Positions 54,454-63,391 of a stretch of DNA of 64,000 nucleotides are shown here, piece after piece. The notes under the pieces were generated by a model. It worked only from the letters and a program-made list of their open reading frames with translations, did no database searches and had not been told where the DNA came from. Source of the stretch: Billgrantia saliphila (GTDB lineage Bacteria; Pseudomonadota; Gammaproteobacteria; Pseudomonadales; Halomonadaceae). Numbering within the stretch: position 1 is the stretch's first letter; the number at the start of each line of letters is the position of its first letter. The position numbers were made by a program, and so were the translations under genes. The stretch lies in assembly GCF_002930105.1 (NCBI RefSeq), contig NZ_PJRN01000010.1:1-64000 (forward strand). The letters run 5' to 3'.

Positions 54454-55401
54454 CTAGAGGCACTCCTGCAGCTCTTCCCGGCTCATGTTGCCGCCGGTGA
54501 TCACCACCACGATATCGCCCTCCGGCGGCAGCACGGCGAACTCTTCCATCAGAGCGGCCACGCCCACGGCTGCGCCCGGCTCCGCCGCCAGCTTGGCCTG
54601 GTACACCAGATGGCGCATGGCGAGCCGGATGGCATCCTCGTCCACGGCCACCAACTCCCGGGTGTGGGCTCGGCACAGGGGATAGGTGAGTTCGCCGACC
54701 AAGGCTGCGCCCAGGCTCTTGGCGCGGGTTTCGACCCGCTCCAGCCGCGCCGGCTCTCCATGCAACCAGGCGTGCGCCATGCTGGCAGCTCCCGCCGGCT
54801 CCACGCCGATCACGGCCATCTCCGGGCGTAGCGCCGAAGCCGCCACTCCGATGCCTGCGATCAGTCCGCCGCCCCCCACCGGACACAGAATCGCCGACGC
54901 CTCCGGCGCCTGTTCCAGTATCTCCAACCCCACCGTACCCTGGCCGGCGATGATGCGCTCGTCATCGTAGGGATGAACCAGCGTCAGGCCGCGCTCCTCG
55001 ACCAATCGATGCATCAATTCCCAGGCGGCGTTGATATCGCCGTGAAGAATCACCTCGGCGCCCAGGGCACGGCTGCCCTCCACCTTGAATGCGCTGGCGT
55101 TCTCGGGCATCACGATGGTCACCGGTACATCGGCCTGACGTGCCGCCCAGGCCAGCCCCAGGGCATGGTTGCCGGCCGACACGGCACCCAGTCCACCGGC
55201 AAGTTCCTCACGACTCGCAGTGCGCACCCAGTGCAGGCCGCCGCGCGGCTTGAACGAACCGGTGCGCTGAAACAGCTCAGCCTTGAGCCACACGCGGCGT
55301 CCCAGGCGGTCGGATAGACCGTGATCGAGGACCAGTGGCGTTGGCGACAGGGTATCGGCGATAAGGCGCTGTGCCTGTTGAAGCTGTTCGAGCTGGAGCA
55401 T
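54454..55401 (-). CDS. PLP-dependent threonine/serine or beta-hydroxyaspartate dehydratase
   Basis: 315 aa fold type II enzyme. The PLP Lys is in FQRTGSFKPRGGLHWV (residue about 51), the phosphate loop is CPVGGGGLIAGIGV and SAGNHALGLAWAA binds the substrate carboxylate. No ACT regulatory domain is present, so it is a catabolic type: serine/threonine dehydratase, or threo-3-hydroxyaspartate ammonia-lyase. It lies end to end with lysE. Confidence 0.85.
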   Translation of the reverse strand: MLQLEQLQQAQRLIADTLSPTPLVLDHGLSDRLGRRVWLKAELFQRTGSFKPRGGLHWVRTASREELAGGLGAVSAGNHALGLAWAARQADVPVTIVMPENASAFKVEGSRALGAEVILHGDINAAWELMHRLVEERGLTLVHPYDDERIIAGQGTVGLEILEQAPEASAILCPVGGGGLIAGIGVAASALRPEMAVIGVEPAGAASMAHAWLHGEPARLERVETRAKSLGAALVGELTYPLCRAHTRELVAVDEDAIRLAMRHLVYQAKLAAEPGAAVGVAALMEEFAVLPPEGDIVVVITGGNMSREELQECL

Positions 55402-55411
55402 GACGGGCCTC

Positions 55412-56035
55412 CTACAGGAAATTGATCAGCACGACGGCCAGCGACAGACCGGTGATGGCGAACGCCAGGATGGCCAGCAATCCGTCGCGGGCCATGAACG
55501 ACAGGCCGAACAGGGTCAGGGCGACGCCGGCAATGTTGACGGAAAAAGGGATGAACTCCATGGGCGGCATGGCCAGGGCAATGATCACGCAGGCCAAGGC
55601 GGAGAGCTGCATGCCGAGGTTGCCGGTCATGAAGGTGATGCGCGGATGCAGCAGGCGGTCGACCCACTCGGCGGGCCGATACATCCACTTCAGTCCCTTG
55701 TGTACCTTGTCGCTGGGCAGCGTGCGATTGCACAGCCAGCGCGGCAGCCAGAAGGTACGTCGCCCGATCAACAGCTGCACGCATACCAGCAGCGTGAACA
55801 GGGCCATCAACGTAGGCACGCCGGGAATGCCACTGATGATCGGCGCCAGCGTGACCAGGCCTGCCAACAGCAGCAGGGGGCCAAAGGCACGCCGGCCGAT
55901 GGCGTCGAGCACCTCGTCGAAGCGAATTCGCCCCGAAGGCGTTTCGATCGACTCGATGGCCTGCATCAACTCGACGATGTTATGCGGCTCCTCCTGGCGG
56001 GAATCGTCGCGATCTTCGTTCCGTGATGTCGGCAT
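55412..56035 (-). CDS. ExoD-family membrane protein
   Basis: 207 aa with four or more helices. ExoD hallmarks are RAFGPLLLLAGLVTLAPIISGIPGVPTLMALF and the LIGRRTFWLPRWL segment. ExoD was named from exopolysaccharide-defective rhizobia; the function remains unclear. It lies 10 bp upstream of the dehydratase gene and is probably cotranscribed with it. Confidence 0.88.
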   Translation of the reverse strand: MPTSRNEDRDDSRQEEPHNIVELMQAIESIETPSGRIRFDEVLDAIGRRAFGPLLLLAGLVTLAPIISGIPGVPTLMALFTLLVCVQLLIGRRTFWLPRWLCNRTLPSDKVHKGLKWMYRPAEWVDRLLHPRITFMTGNLGMQLSALACVIIALAMPPMEFIPFSVNIAGVALTLFGLSFMARDGLLAILAFAITGLSLAVVLINFL

Positions 56036-56157
56036 CCTTTCTCCCTTCCTTTTTTTACTCGCTGAGCGGAATCCGTTCCAATAGGGCTGGCTTGGCTACA
56101 AGCATAGTCACGCCTCGCTGACTGGTGACTGAACCGGGCCGTGCACTGCAATCGGCG

Positions 56158-57063
56158 TCAGGCCCAGCGCGGGTCGGCGGTAAACGCCACTGTGAACCAG
56201 CGCCGCTCCGGCGGCGGACTCAGCCCCGCGGCGATCTGTTCGCGTATTTCGTCGAGCACGGCGATGCCATGGTCCGACGCGAAATCGGGGGCGGTGACGA
56301 CATGGATCTCGATATAGTGGCCGCGCCCGGCCTTCGCCACATGACTGAAGTATTCGATCAATCCGTCGCGCTGCATCACCGGCTCCATGGCAGCATGAAC
56401 CTCACGATCGATATTGCTGGGAGCGATCAGCAGGATTTCCTTCAAGGCGCGGCGTACGATACCCACCGGCACCGGCATGAAGCCTGCCGTCAGCAGCATC
56501 AGCAGCAGTGCATCGATATAGCGCGCCCAAGGTTCCAACGCGGTGCCCTGGAGCAGCAGCCCGAGGCTGAAAGCCACGAACAGCGATGTGGTAATCAGCG
56601 CAGCCATCAGCCAGCCATGCATGTCGATGCGTACGAACTCCGACTGCGCACGACGATTGATGCGCCGCTGGTAAGCCGCCATGACGTAGCAGATCGTCGC
56701 TACCACCACGGCATAGGCCATGGCCACGCCAAAGGACAATGTCTGGCCGCCCTCCAGCAAGCCCTGTAAGGCATTGAGAAAGGCATAGAAGCACAGCAAG
56801 ACCAGGATGCTGCCGTTGAGCGCCGCCACCAGCGGCTCCAAGTGCCAGTAGCCGTGCTGAAAGCGCTGGCTGGCCTCGCGCACTGCAAGGCGTGCCACCA
56901 GCAGCGCCAGTGCCGACATGGCGGCATCGATGGTGGAGAACACGCCATCGAATAGGATCGACTGGGAGCCCGCCATCAGGCCGAAGGCGACGCCCATACC
57001 GGATACCACCAGCGTCATCATGATGGAAATCTTCAGCGCGCGCTGCTCGAGAGAGGCCTGCAT
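56158..57063 (-). CDS. Cation diffusion facilitator (CDF) family transporter
   Basis: 301 aa. Six helices with the metal-site Asp residues in ILFDGVFSTIDAAMSAL (helix 2) and RIDMHGWLMAALITTS (helix 5), and a C-terminal ferredoxin-like domain (about 215-300). The usual HxxxD is changed, since helix 2 reads DGVFSTID, so metal specificity (Zn, Fe, Mn) is open. It would export divalent metal for protons. Confidence 0.88.
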   Translation of the reverse strand: MQASLEQRALKISIMMTLVVSGMGVAFGLMAGSQSILFDGVFSTIDAAMSALALLVARLAVREASQRFQHGYWHLEPLVAALNGSILVLLCFYAFLNALQGLLEGGQTLSFGVAMAYAVVVATICYVMAAYQRRINRRAQSEFVRIDMHGWLMAALITTSLFVAFSLGLLLQGTALEPWARYIDALLLMLLTAGFMPVPVGIVRRALKEILLIAPSNIDREVHAAMEPVMQRDGLIEYFSHVAKAGRGHYIEIHVVTAPDFASDHGIAVLDEIREQIAAGLSPPPERRWFTVAFTADPRWA

Positions 57064-57129
57064 GTCGATGCTCCAGACGGAAACCTCCGATACTAGCTCA
57101 GGTCTGCATGGCGGGGGAGGGCCAGCGCC

Positions 57130-57585
57130 TCAGTGGGACGGCAGCGCTGGTGCATGCTTGACCACGCCATAAGCGAAACTCGTATCGATGGAACCGATGC
57201 CGGGAATGGTGTGCAGCGTATCGCGGACGAAGCGCTCGTAGCCTTCGAGGCTGGTCGCGACCACGCGCAACAGGTAATCGCGCTGGCCGGTCATCAGGAA
57301 GCAGTCGACGATCTCATCGATCTCCTTTACCCGACTCTCGAATTTCTGCACGGTCTCGGTGTCGTGCCTCTCCAGGGTGATGCGCGTGAATACCGTGATC
57401 GGGTATCCGTAGGCTTTCTGATCCACGAGAGCGGTATAGCCGCGTATCAGTCCTTCCTGTTCGAGTCGACGCACCCGTCGCAGGCAAGGGGACGGAGAGA
57501 GATTCACTCGCTGGGCCAGTTCTTGGTTGCTCAAGCGGCCATTCAATTGCAGCTCATGGAGTATCTTTCGGTCGATCTTGTCCAT
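57130..57585 (-). CDS. mdeR: Lrp/AsnC-family regulator, MdeR-like
   Basis: 151 aa from ATG 57585 with GGAG before it. HTH KIDRKILHELQLNGRLSNQELAQRVNLSPSPCLRRVRRLEQEG (3-46) and an AsnC ligand domain (about 65-140, FLMTGQRDYLLRVVATSLEGYERFV). It is divergent from methionine gamma-lyase, exactly the arrangement of mdeR-mdeA in Pseudomonas putida, where this Lrp-type protein activates mdeA. The binding site is probably the palindrome at 57599-57616. Confidence 0.9.
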   Translation of the reverse strand: MDKIDRKILHELQLNGRLSNQELAQRVNLSPSPCLRRVRRLEQEGLIRGYTALVDQKAYGYPITVFTRITLERHDTETVQKFESRVKEIDEIVDCFLMTGQRDYLLRVVATSLEGYERFVRDTLHTIPGIGSIDTSFAYGVVKHAPALPSH

Positions 57586-57598
57586 GTGAGGCTCCACA

Positions 57599-57616
57599 TT
57601 GGCAGAATATTGCCAA
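57599..57616. promoter_or_regulatory. Palindrome between the Lrp-type regulator and methionine gamma-lyase
   Basis: TTGGCA, GAATAT, TGCCAA: an 18-bp inverted repeat in the 126-bp divergent region, 14 bp upstream of the Lrp start and 96 bp upstream of megL. The Lrp/AsnC consensus also centres on an A+T core flanked by a symmetric pair. Confidence 0.55.
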
Positions 57617-57711
57617 TCTTGCGGTATCGGCGCCGTGAAAGGAAAGCCAATTCCAACGATATGCGCCTAGGCTAAAGCAAGAGCGGAGCGAATCAACGCA
57701 GGGGGCGAGTC

Positions 57712-58956
57712 ATGTCGGAAAGCAAGCGTAAGCAAAGCCAAGGTTTCGCCACGCGAGCCATTCATGCAGCCTACGACCCGCTGGAGGAGCAGGGCGCGTT
57801 GACACCGCCCATGCACGTGACCTCGACCTTTGCCTTCGATAGCGCAGAGCAGGGTGCCGCCCGTTTCGCCGGCGAAGCACCGGGGCACTTTTACTCCCGC
57901 ATCTCCAATCCCACCGTAGAGATTCTCGAACGCCGTATGGCGAGCCTGGAAGGCGCCGAAGCCGGGCTTGCCACCGCCTCCGGCATGGGGGCGATCAGCG
58001 CGCTGATGTGGAGCCTGCTACGCCCGGGTGACGAGCTGATCACCGACAGCACCCTCTATGGCTGCACGCATGCTTTCTTCCATCACGGCCTGGCCGAGTT
58101 CGGTATCCGGGTTCGCCACGCCGATCTTTCACAACCGGCCAACCTGGAGGCGATCATCGGCAGTCGGACCCGGATGGTCTTCTTCGAGACGCCGGCCAAC
58201 CCCACCATGCGCTTGGTCGATATCTCGGCGATCTGCCAGATCGCGCATCGGAACGGGGCGCAGGTGGCCGTGGACAATACCTATGCCACGCCGGTCATTA
58301 CCCGCCCGATCGAATGGGGCGCCGACTTCGTCGTGCATTCCGCCACCAAGTATCTCGGTGGACATGGCGATCTCGTCGCCGGCGTCCTGGTGGGAAGCGA
58401 GGATGCCATCAGGCATGTGCGTCTCACGGGCTTGAAGGATTTCACCGGTGCGGTCATGTCTCCTTTCACCGCGTTTCTCGTCATGCGCGGCCTCAAGACC
58501 CTGGAGATCCGCATGCAACGCCAGTCCGCCACGGCGCTGGAAGTGGCACGCTGGCTAGAGAAGCAGCCGAGGATACAGCGGGTGCATTACCCGGGGCTGG
58601 AGAGTTTTCCCCAGCATGCGTTGGCCAGACGGCAGATGAGCGATTACAGCGGTGTGATTGCCTTCGAACTCAAGGGCGGTCTGGCAGCAGGGCGGGAACT
58701 GATGAACCGCCTCCAGATGATCCATCGCGCCGTTTCCCTGGGCGATGCCGAAAGTCTCATCCAGCATCCGGCCAGCATGACGCATTCCATCCTTTCCCCG
58801 GAGGAGCGTGCAGAGCACGGTATCTCCGACGATCTGGTTCGCCTTTCCATAGGCCTTGAGACCCCGGCGGACATTCTCGCCGACCTGGCCCAGGCACTCG
58901 CCGGCTCGGGCGATCCCCAGGTGGAGCGAAACGCTACCTCGTCAGCGTCATTTTGA
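57712..58956 (+). CDS. megL: Methionine gamma-lyase
   Basis: 414 aa Cys/Met-metabolism PLP enzyme. The PLP Lys is K213 in [11 protein letters not shown], and the diagnostic Cys118 in [19 protein letters not shown] matches Cys116 of P. putida methionine gamma-lyase, where cystathionine enzymes have Gly or Pro. It splits methionine to methanethiol, 2-oxobutyrate and ammonia. Divergent from its probable Lrp-type activator. Confidence 0.93.
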   Translation: MSESKRKQSQGFATRAIHAAYDPLEEQGALTPPMHVTSTFAFDSAEQGAARFAGEAPGHFYSRISNPTVEILERRMASLEGAEAGLATASGMGAISALMWSLLRPGDELITDSTLYGCTHAFFHHGLAEFGIRVRHADLSQPANLEAIIGSRTRMVFFETPANPTMRLVDISAICQIAHRNGAQVAVDNTYATPVITRPIEWGADFVVHSATKYLGGHGDLVAGVLVGSEDAIRHVRLTGLKDFTGAVMSPFTAFLVMRGLKTLEIRMQRQSATALEVARWLEKQPRIQRVHYPGLESFPQHALARRQMSDYSGVIAFELKGGLAAGRELMNRLQMIHRAVSLGDAESLIQHPASMTHSILSPEERAEHGISDDLVRLSIGLETPADILADLAQALAGSGDPQVERNATSSASF

Positions 58957-59118
58957 GCGTTCGGGGCGGCTCGGACTGATCATCGCTTCTCCATCGGCCG
59001 TGCCCCCGGTACAGGTCGGTATCGTGCATGTCGCGCCGCAAGCCGCTTCCGTTGGTTGTTGCGTTGACGAGAAATCTTCGCCGTTAGCCAAAAGTCGCAT
59101 TCATACCGACTCTTTTGC

Positions 59119-59145
59119 TCAACTTCTTCCCCCATCTGCCGATGA
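59119..59145 (+). promoter_or_regulatory. Probable FliA (sigma-28) promoter for the chemoreceptor gene
   Basis: TCAAC (59119-59123), 14 bp, GCCGATGA (59138-59145) resembles the FliA consensus (TCAAG-N13-15-GCCGATA in pseudomonads). It lies 65 bp upstream of the receptor start, and an A-rich leader (59146-59168) follows. Confidence 0.55.
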
Positions 59146-59209
59146 AAAAGAAAAGAAAAAGAAAAAAACCGTAACACTAGCGTCAAAAACATCAGGCAAG
59201 GGGCTAACG

Positions 59210-60931
59210 ATGAAAAATATATCCATCAAGTGGAGCCTTTCGGCAGCACTGGCGGCGCTGGTGCTGATGATCGGCTTAATCAGCGGGTTGGGGTTCTACT
59301 CCAATGCCAAGGGCGAGGCGGCCTTGCACGAGCTGGCCGAAGTCAACATGAAGCTGGCCGACATGGCCAACCGCGCGCAGGTAGATGTGTTGCGTGCGCA
59401 GACATTTCTGGACCGCTATGCCAGCTTGAGTACCCAGGGCAATCCGGACAAGGGCAAGGAAAAGCAGCAATTGGCAGCGGCCGCGATCGAAACGGCACAA
59501 CACCACTTCGCTGAATTCCGTGAAGTGTCTCTCGATCCGGCCGACACCCGCACACCTCACGTGGTTGCCATCACCGAGGCCTACGAGGCACTCGTCAACG
59601 AGGGCCTGGTGCCGCTGCTGGATGCCGCGCCGTTCCAGGTAATGCGCAACCAGGAGCAGCTGGACGAACTGGGCGCGGAGCTCGACGAGGTCATGGAAGC
59701 CTTCATCGACTATATCGAACAGCGTGCCATTGACGACATCGAGGTGATCGAGACTCTGGATCGGCGCGTGGCGATCACTGCCACAGTGATGCTGGTAGTG
59801 GCGCTGGTCTCCGCCTTCCTTATTCGTGTTGCCCTGATGCGGGTGGTGGTTACCCCGCTGCGCGAAGCGATCGAGCACTTCGAGCGTATCGCCGAGGGCG
59901 ACCTGACCGCCCGCATCGAAGACCGCGGGCGCAACGAGATCGGCCAGCTGTACAGCGCGCTCGGGCGCATGCAGGAGAAGCTCAAGGCACTGGTGATCTC
60001 GCTGCGGGACAGCAGCGATAACGTTTTTATCGGTGCCGGCGAGATCGCTACGGGCAGCCAGGACCTCTCCTCGCGTACCGAGCAGCAGGCGTCGGCTCTG
60101 CAGGAGACTGCCTCCAGCATGGAGGAGATGGCCTCCACCGTCAGCAAGAACACCGATACCGCGATCGAGGCCGACCGGCTCTCCGCCGCGGCGTCGAAGA
60201 CCGCCGAGGCCGGTGGGCAGGAAGTCGAGCGCACCGTGCAGCTGATGCGCGAGATTGCCGACAGTGCCCGGCGCATCAACGACATTATCGGCGTGATCGA
60301 CTCCATCGCCTTCCAGACCAACATCCTGGCACTGAACGCCTCGGTCGAGGCGGCCAGGGCAGGGGAGCAGGGACGTGGTTTCGCCGTGGTGGCAAGCGAA
60401 GTGCGCTCCCTGGCCAGCCGCAGTGCGGAGTCGGCCAAGGAGATCCGCAAGCTGATCCAGGACACCACGACTCGAGTGGCCAGCGGTGCCGAGCAGGCCG
60501 AGCGCAGCGGCGAGACGATCAACGAAACCGTCGAATCGATTCGCCAGGTCAGTGCCCTGATGGGCGAGATTTCCACGGCCACGCGGGAGCAGAACAGCGG
60601 TATCGAACAGATCAACACCGCGCTGACCGAAATGGACTCGGTGACTCAGCAGAACGCCTCGCTGGTGCAACAGACCAGCGCCGCTGCCGCCTCGCTGGAA
60701 GAGCAGGCCCAGCGCCTCGCCGCGCTGATCGCCACCTTCCGCATCGACAATAACGCCCAGGCAGCGCCGGCGCAGCTCACGCAGGCAGAACATGTTCGCC
60801 GCGAAGCACCGACCGAAGCCCCGACCGGAAAGCGTCCCGCATCGCATCAGTTGGTCAAGCTTGAATCGCCGAAGCCGGAGAAAGCCCGTTCGCACGGCGG
60901 CGTCGACGAGGACGACTGGAGCGAGTTCTAG
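59210..60931 (+). CDS. Methyl-accepting chemotaxis protein
   Basis: 573 aa from ATG 59210 with AGGGG upstream. Helix 1 (about 9-29), a helical periplasmic sensor (about 35-185), helix 2 (about 189-212), HAMP (about 215-265) and a long coiled signalling domain with the hairpin [40 protein letters not shown]. The tail ends DDWSEF, a WxxF pentapeptide of the type that tethers CheR or CheB. The ligand is unknown. A frame running in from 58856 is a shadow. Confidence 0.94.
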   Translation: MKNISIKWSLSAALAALVLMIGLISGLGFYSNAKGEAALHELAEVNMKLADMANRAQVDVLRAQTFLDRYASLSTQGNPDKGKEKQQLAAAAIETAQHHFAEFREVSLDPADTRTPHVVAITEAYEALVNEGLVPLLDAAPFQVMRNQEQLDELGAELDEVMEAFIDYIEQRAIDDIEVIETLDRRVAITATVMLVVALVSAFLIRVALMRVVVTPLREAIEHFERIAEGDLTARIEDRGRNEIGQLYSALGRMQEKLKALVISLRDSSDNVFIGAGEIATGSQDLSSRTEQQASALQETASSMEEMASTVSKNTDTAIEADRLSAAASKTAEAGGQEVERTVQLMREIADSARRINDIIGVIDSIAFQTNILALNASVEAARAGEQGRGFAVVASEVRSLASRSAESAKEIRKLIQDTTTRVASGAEQAERSGETINETVESIRQVSALMGEISTATREQNSGIEQINTALTEMDSVTQQNASLVQQTSAAAASLEEQAQRLAALIATFRIDNNAQAAPAQLTQAEHVRREAPTEAPTGKRPASHQLVKLESPKPEKARSHGGVDEDDWSEF

Positions 60932-60952
60932 CGCCGACATGCGCTTTGTCAT

Positions 60953-60978
60953 GAGCCGCAAATTGCGGCTCTTTTTTT
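60953..60978 (+). terminator. Intrinsic terminator after the chemoreceptor gene
   Basis: GAGCCGC-AAATT-GCGGCTC followed by seven T, 21 bp after the stop; a classical rho-independent terminator. Confidence 0.9.
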
Positions 60979-61172
60979 GGACGAATGGAAAGTGGAAACG
61001 GCGGTGCCTATCGTTTGAATCCATGCTGAAGGCTTGGCAAGGGGCGATAAAATGAGACAGAGCGCGCGGATACCGCCTACGAGGCCATTGTCGAGACGTT
61101 CCTGCCCGCAGAGGTGGCCTAGCGCTGCCGAACCAAAGGGGCATTGCATGAAGCGACATCACTTGTAAAGTT

Positions 61173-61185
61173 TTGTTTGAAACAA
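61173..61185 (+). promoter_or_regulatory. Palindrome upstream of the P450 gene
   Basis: TTGTTT-G-AAACAA, a perfect odd-centred inverted repeat 60 bp before the P450 start, in an otherwise A+T-rich promoter-like segment. A candidate operator; the regulator is unknown. Confidence 0.4.
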
Positions 61186-61245
61186 GGGTTTACGGTCAAT
61201 TACGCGACTAGACTGCCGCTAGGAAGGCAATCAAAGGAGCGCAAG

Positions 61246-62595
61246 ATGACTAGGGATACGGTTCAGCGGGAGTTGCCGAAGGCGAGCGTGGCGGAATCGC
61301 TCGCCGTATTGAATGACGTGTTCATTCCCAATGTAGCGAAGGGGGTGCTCATTCGGCGCCCCAAGGTGGTGGGCATAGCGGAGCGTCTCGGGCTGGACCG
61401 GCGCGCCGTGCATCGCCTGCAGCAGCTCAATGAGAAATACGGCAGCGGGCCGTTGATGCTACAGGTGCCGGGCGAGAAAACGATGGCGCTGGTGCTCGAT
61501 CCCGAACACGCCAACAGGGTACTCGATCAGTCGCCGGAACCGTTTGCTACCGCAGAGCAGGCCAAGCGCAGCGCGCTGGCGCACTTCGAGCCTGACATGG
61601 CGCTGATTTCCCACGGCCCCGAGCGTGACGAGCGTCGCCGCTTCAATGAAGCCGTGCTGCAGACCGAATGTCCCGTGCACGGCCTGGGTGAACGTTTCGT
61701 CGAGGTGGTCAAGCAGGAAGTCGATGAGCTGCTTCATGACACGCGCCAGCGAGGTGATTCGCTGGATTGGGGCACCTTCTTCGAGACCTGGGCACGCGTG
61801 GTGCGTCGCGTGGTGCTGGGCGACACCGCCCGCGACGACCATGCCCTGACGGAAACGCTGGGCAAGCTGCGTGCCGCCGGCAACTGGGGATTCATGCATC
61901 CTGGTCGCGACAGCCTGCGTGATGCCCTGCATGAACGGTTACGCCTCTATCTCAGGCGGGCGGAGCCGGGCAGCCTGGCCGCCGAAGTCGCCCGCGTTCC
62001 CACCAACGAAACCACTCAGCCCGAACAGCAGGTTACCCAGTGGCTGTTTGCCTTCGACCCAGCGGGCATGGCCACCTTCCGCACTCTGGCGCTGCTGGCC
62101 GCACATCCCGAACACGCCCGGCTTGCACAGGAGGAGGCTGCCAGCCTTGAGCAGCAGCCAAGACCCGAGCTTTCCTACCTGCGCGCTTGCGTACTGGAAT
62201 CGCTGCGCCTGTGGCCCACCACGCCGATGGTGCTGCGTCAAAGCACCGAGACGACGCTGTGGGAAAACGGCGCCATGCCGGCGGATACCTCGCTGTTGAT
62301 CTTGGCGCCTTATTTCCATCGCGACGACCGTTATCTCGCCTCGGCCAACCGCTTCGACCCGGACCTGTGGCTGCAGCCGGAAGGGGCGGTGGAGTGGCCT
62401 CTCATTCCGTTCAGCGGCGGCCCAGGCATCTGTCCCGGTCGGCGACTAGTATTGCTGGTGACCAGTACGGCACTGGCGAGGCTTTTGGCCCAGCGAGAGT
62501 TCCGCCTGGACCCGCCCACGCGGTTGCTCAGCAGCAAGCCGATGCCGCCACTGCTCAACAACTACGACCTCAAGTTCAAGCTCGACGCGTACTGA
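61246..62595 (+). CDS. Cytochrome P450
   Basis: 449 aa from ATG 61246 with AAAGGAG upstream. The heme-binding Cys396 lies in FSGGPGICPGRRL, the ExxR is ESLRLW, and the PERF-type ANRFDPDLW follows. The I-helix oxygen motif is not the usual AGxDT: it reads FAFDPAGMATF, so proton delivery is altered. Soluble class; redox partners are not encoded nearby. Substrate unknown. Confidence 0.93.
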   Translation: MTRDTVQRELPKASVAESLAVLNDVFIPNVAKGVLIRRPKVVGIAERLGLDRRAVHRLQQLNEKYGSGPLMLQVPGEKTMALVLDPEHANRVLDQSPEPFATAEQAKRSALAHFEPDMALISHGPERDERRRFNEAVLQTECPVHGLGERFVEVVKQEVDELLHDTRQRGDSLDWGTFFETWARVVRRVVLGDTARDDHALTETLGKLRAAGNWGFMHPGRDSLRDALHERLRLYLRRAEPGSLAAEVARVPTNETTQPEQQVTQWLFAFDPAGMATFRTLALLAAHPEHARLAQEEAASLEQQPRPELSYLRACVLESLRLWPTTPMVLRQSTETTLWENGAMPADTSLLILAPYFHRDDRYLASANRFDPDLWLQPEGAVEWPLIPFSGGPGICPGRRLVLLVTSTALARLLAQREFRLDPPTRLLSSKPMPPLLNNYDLKFKLDAY

Positions 62596-62603
62596 CGTAG
62601 TTA

Positions 62604-62628
62604 CTGGGTCGGCCTAGGGCCGGCCCAG
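62604..62628. terminator. Bidirectional hairpin between P450 and Crp/Fnr genes
   Basis: CTGGGTCGGCC and GGCCGGCCCAG pair over 11 bp (one G-U) around TAG. It lies 8 bp after the P450 stop and overlaps the end of the convergent Crp/Fnr gene. Confidence 0.6.
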
Positions 62629-63201
62629 CGCGTTATACGAAATAGCGTCCCGCCTGCGTCTCCGGATACGACTCAGCGCCACAGGGGTAATGCCTAGATA
62701 GCGAGCCACATCGGCCTGAGAGATACGTTCGATCAGTTCAGGTTCGTTCTGACAGAAATCCAAATAACGCTGCTCCGCCGAAAGACATAAAAATTCATAC
62801 TCTCGGCGCTCTTTTTTCATGGCAACATGAGCTAACAGTTTATTTAGCGGAACATGTATCGCAGGGTTGCGTTCAAAGTGTTCCATGAGCGCACCACCAG
62901 GAGCCGCTAAGAATTGCGAATTTTCTAAAGTAACGAGATTGAATAGGCTCGGTTGGCCTGCCATGATAGCCTGCATGCTGGCGATAATTTCACCCTCGCG
63001 AATGAATGACTTTATTAGAATCCGGCCATCAACGGACTCGTAATACGCTTTAGCCAAGCCTTGCTCTAAGAAGAAAAAAGTACGCTCAACCGCTCCCTGT
63101 CGAATCAGCATGGTGCCCTTGGGCGCACAGCGTCTCTCACCCAGAGTGGCAAGCAACTGCCACAAGGCATCCTGCTTTTGCTGTTTTTCCTTCGTTGTCA
63201 T
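62614..63201 (-). CDS. Crp/Fnr-family transcriptional regulator
   Basis: 195 aa. Cyclic-nucleotide-binding-like jelly roll (about 20-120, FFFLEQGLAKAYYESVDGRILIKSFIREGEIIAS) and a C-terminal HTH ISQADVARYLGITPVALSRIRRRRR. No Fnr Cys cluster. Base composition is clearly lower in G+C than the neighbours, suggesting transfer. It is convergent with P450 and divergent from an SDR. Confidence 0.88.
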   Translation of the reverse strand: MTTKEKQQKQDALWQLLATLGERRCAPKGTMLIRQGAVERTFFFLEQGLAKAYYESVDGRILIKSFIREGEIIASMQAIMAGQPSLFNLVTLENSQFLAAPGGALMEHFERNPAIHVPLNKLLAHVAMKKERREYEFLCLSAEQRYLDFCQNEPELIERISQADVARYLGITPVALSRIRRRRRDAISYNALGRP

Positions 63202-63307
63202 TTGTCTTTACCTTATGTGAGCTTGGGGCTTGGTTCGGCGGGCCATTTTCATTGCTCCGCCGCAGGGGTGGGACAGGCCGGAATGAAGGAGGAGGATTCG
63301 ACATGGC

Positions 63308-63323
63308 GTTAACCACGGTTAAC
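63308..63323. promoter_or_regulatory. Perfect palindrome in the crp/fnr-SDR divergent region
   Basis: GTTAACC-AC-GGTTAAC, arms of 7 bp, 107 bp before the Crp/Fnr start and 69 bp before the SDR start. A candidate operator for the adjacent regulator, although it does not match the standard Crp or Fnr consensus. Confidence 0.45.
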
Positions 63324-63391
63324 ACTTCGTTGTCCAAACCGGGCGTAGTATGGCGTCACCTGTGAGTCATAGTGGGATGGAACGAGGGGTC

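Larger units (their letters stand above)
60932..61245. other. 314-bp gap between chemoreceptor and P450, with a possible gene remnant
   Basis: After the terminator, 61051-61122 is open and ends with DTAYEAIVETFLPAEVA stop, with coding-like GC-rich third positions. It may be the last ~20 codons of a lost gene; I cannot name it. A 13-bp palindrome at 61173-61185 is listed separately. Confidence 0.4.

Noticed and set aside
59142..59174. Ten-codon Lys/Arg-rich ORF ([10 protein letters not shown]) in the MCP leader
   Set aside because: No ribosome site, and the ATG lies within the proposed FliA -10 element, so it would not be in the transcript.
59276..61162. 628-codon reverse frame over the chemoreceptor gene
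   Set aside because: Antisense shadow of the MCP; the forward frame has HAMP and signalling-domain motifs.
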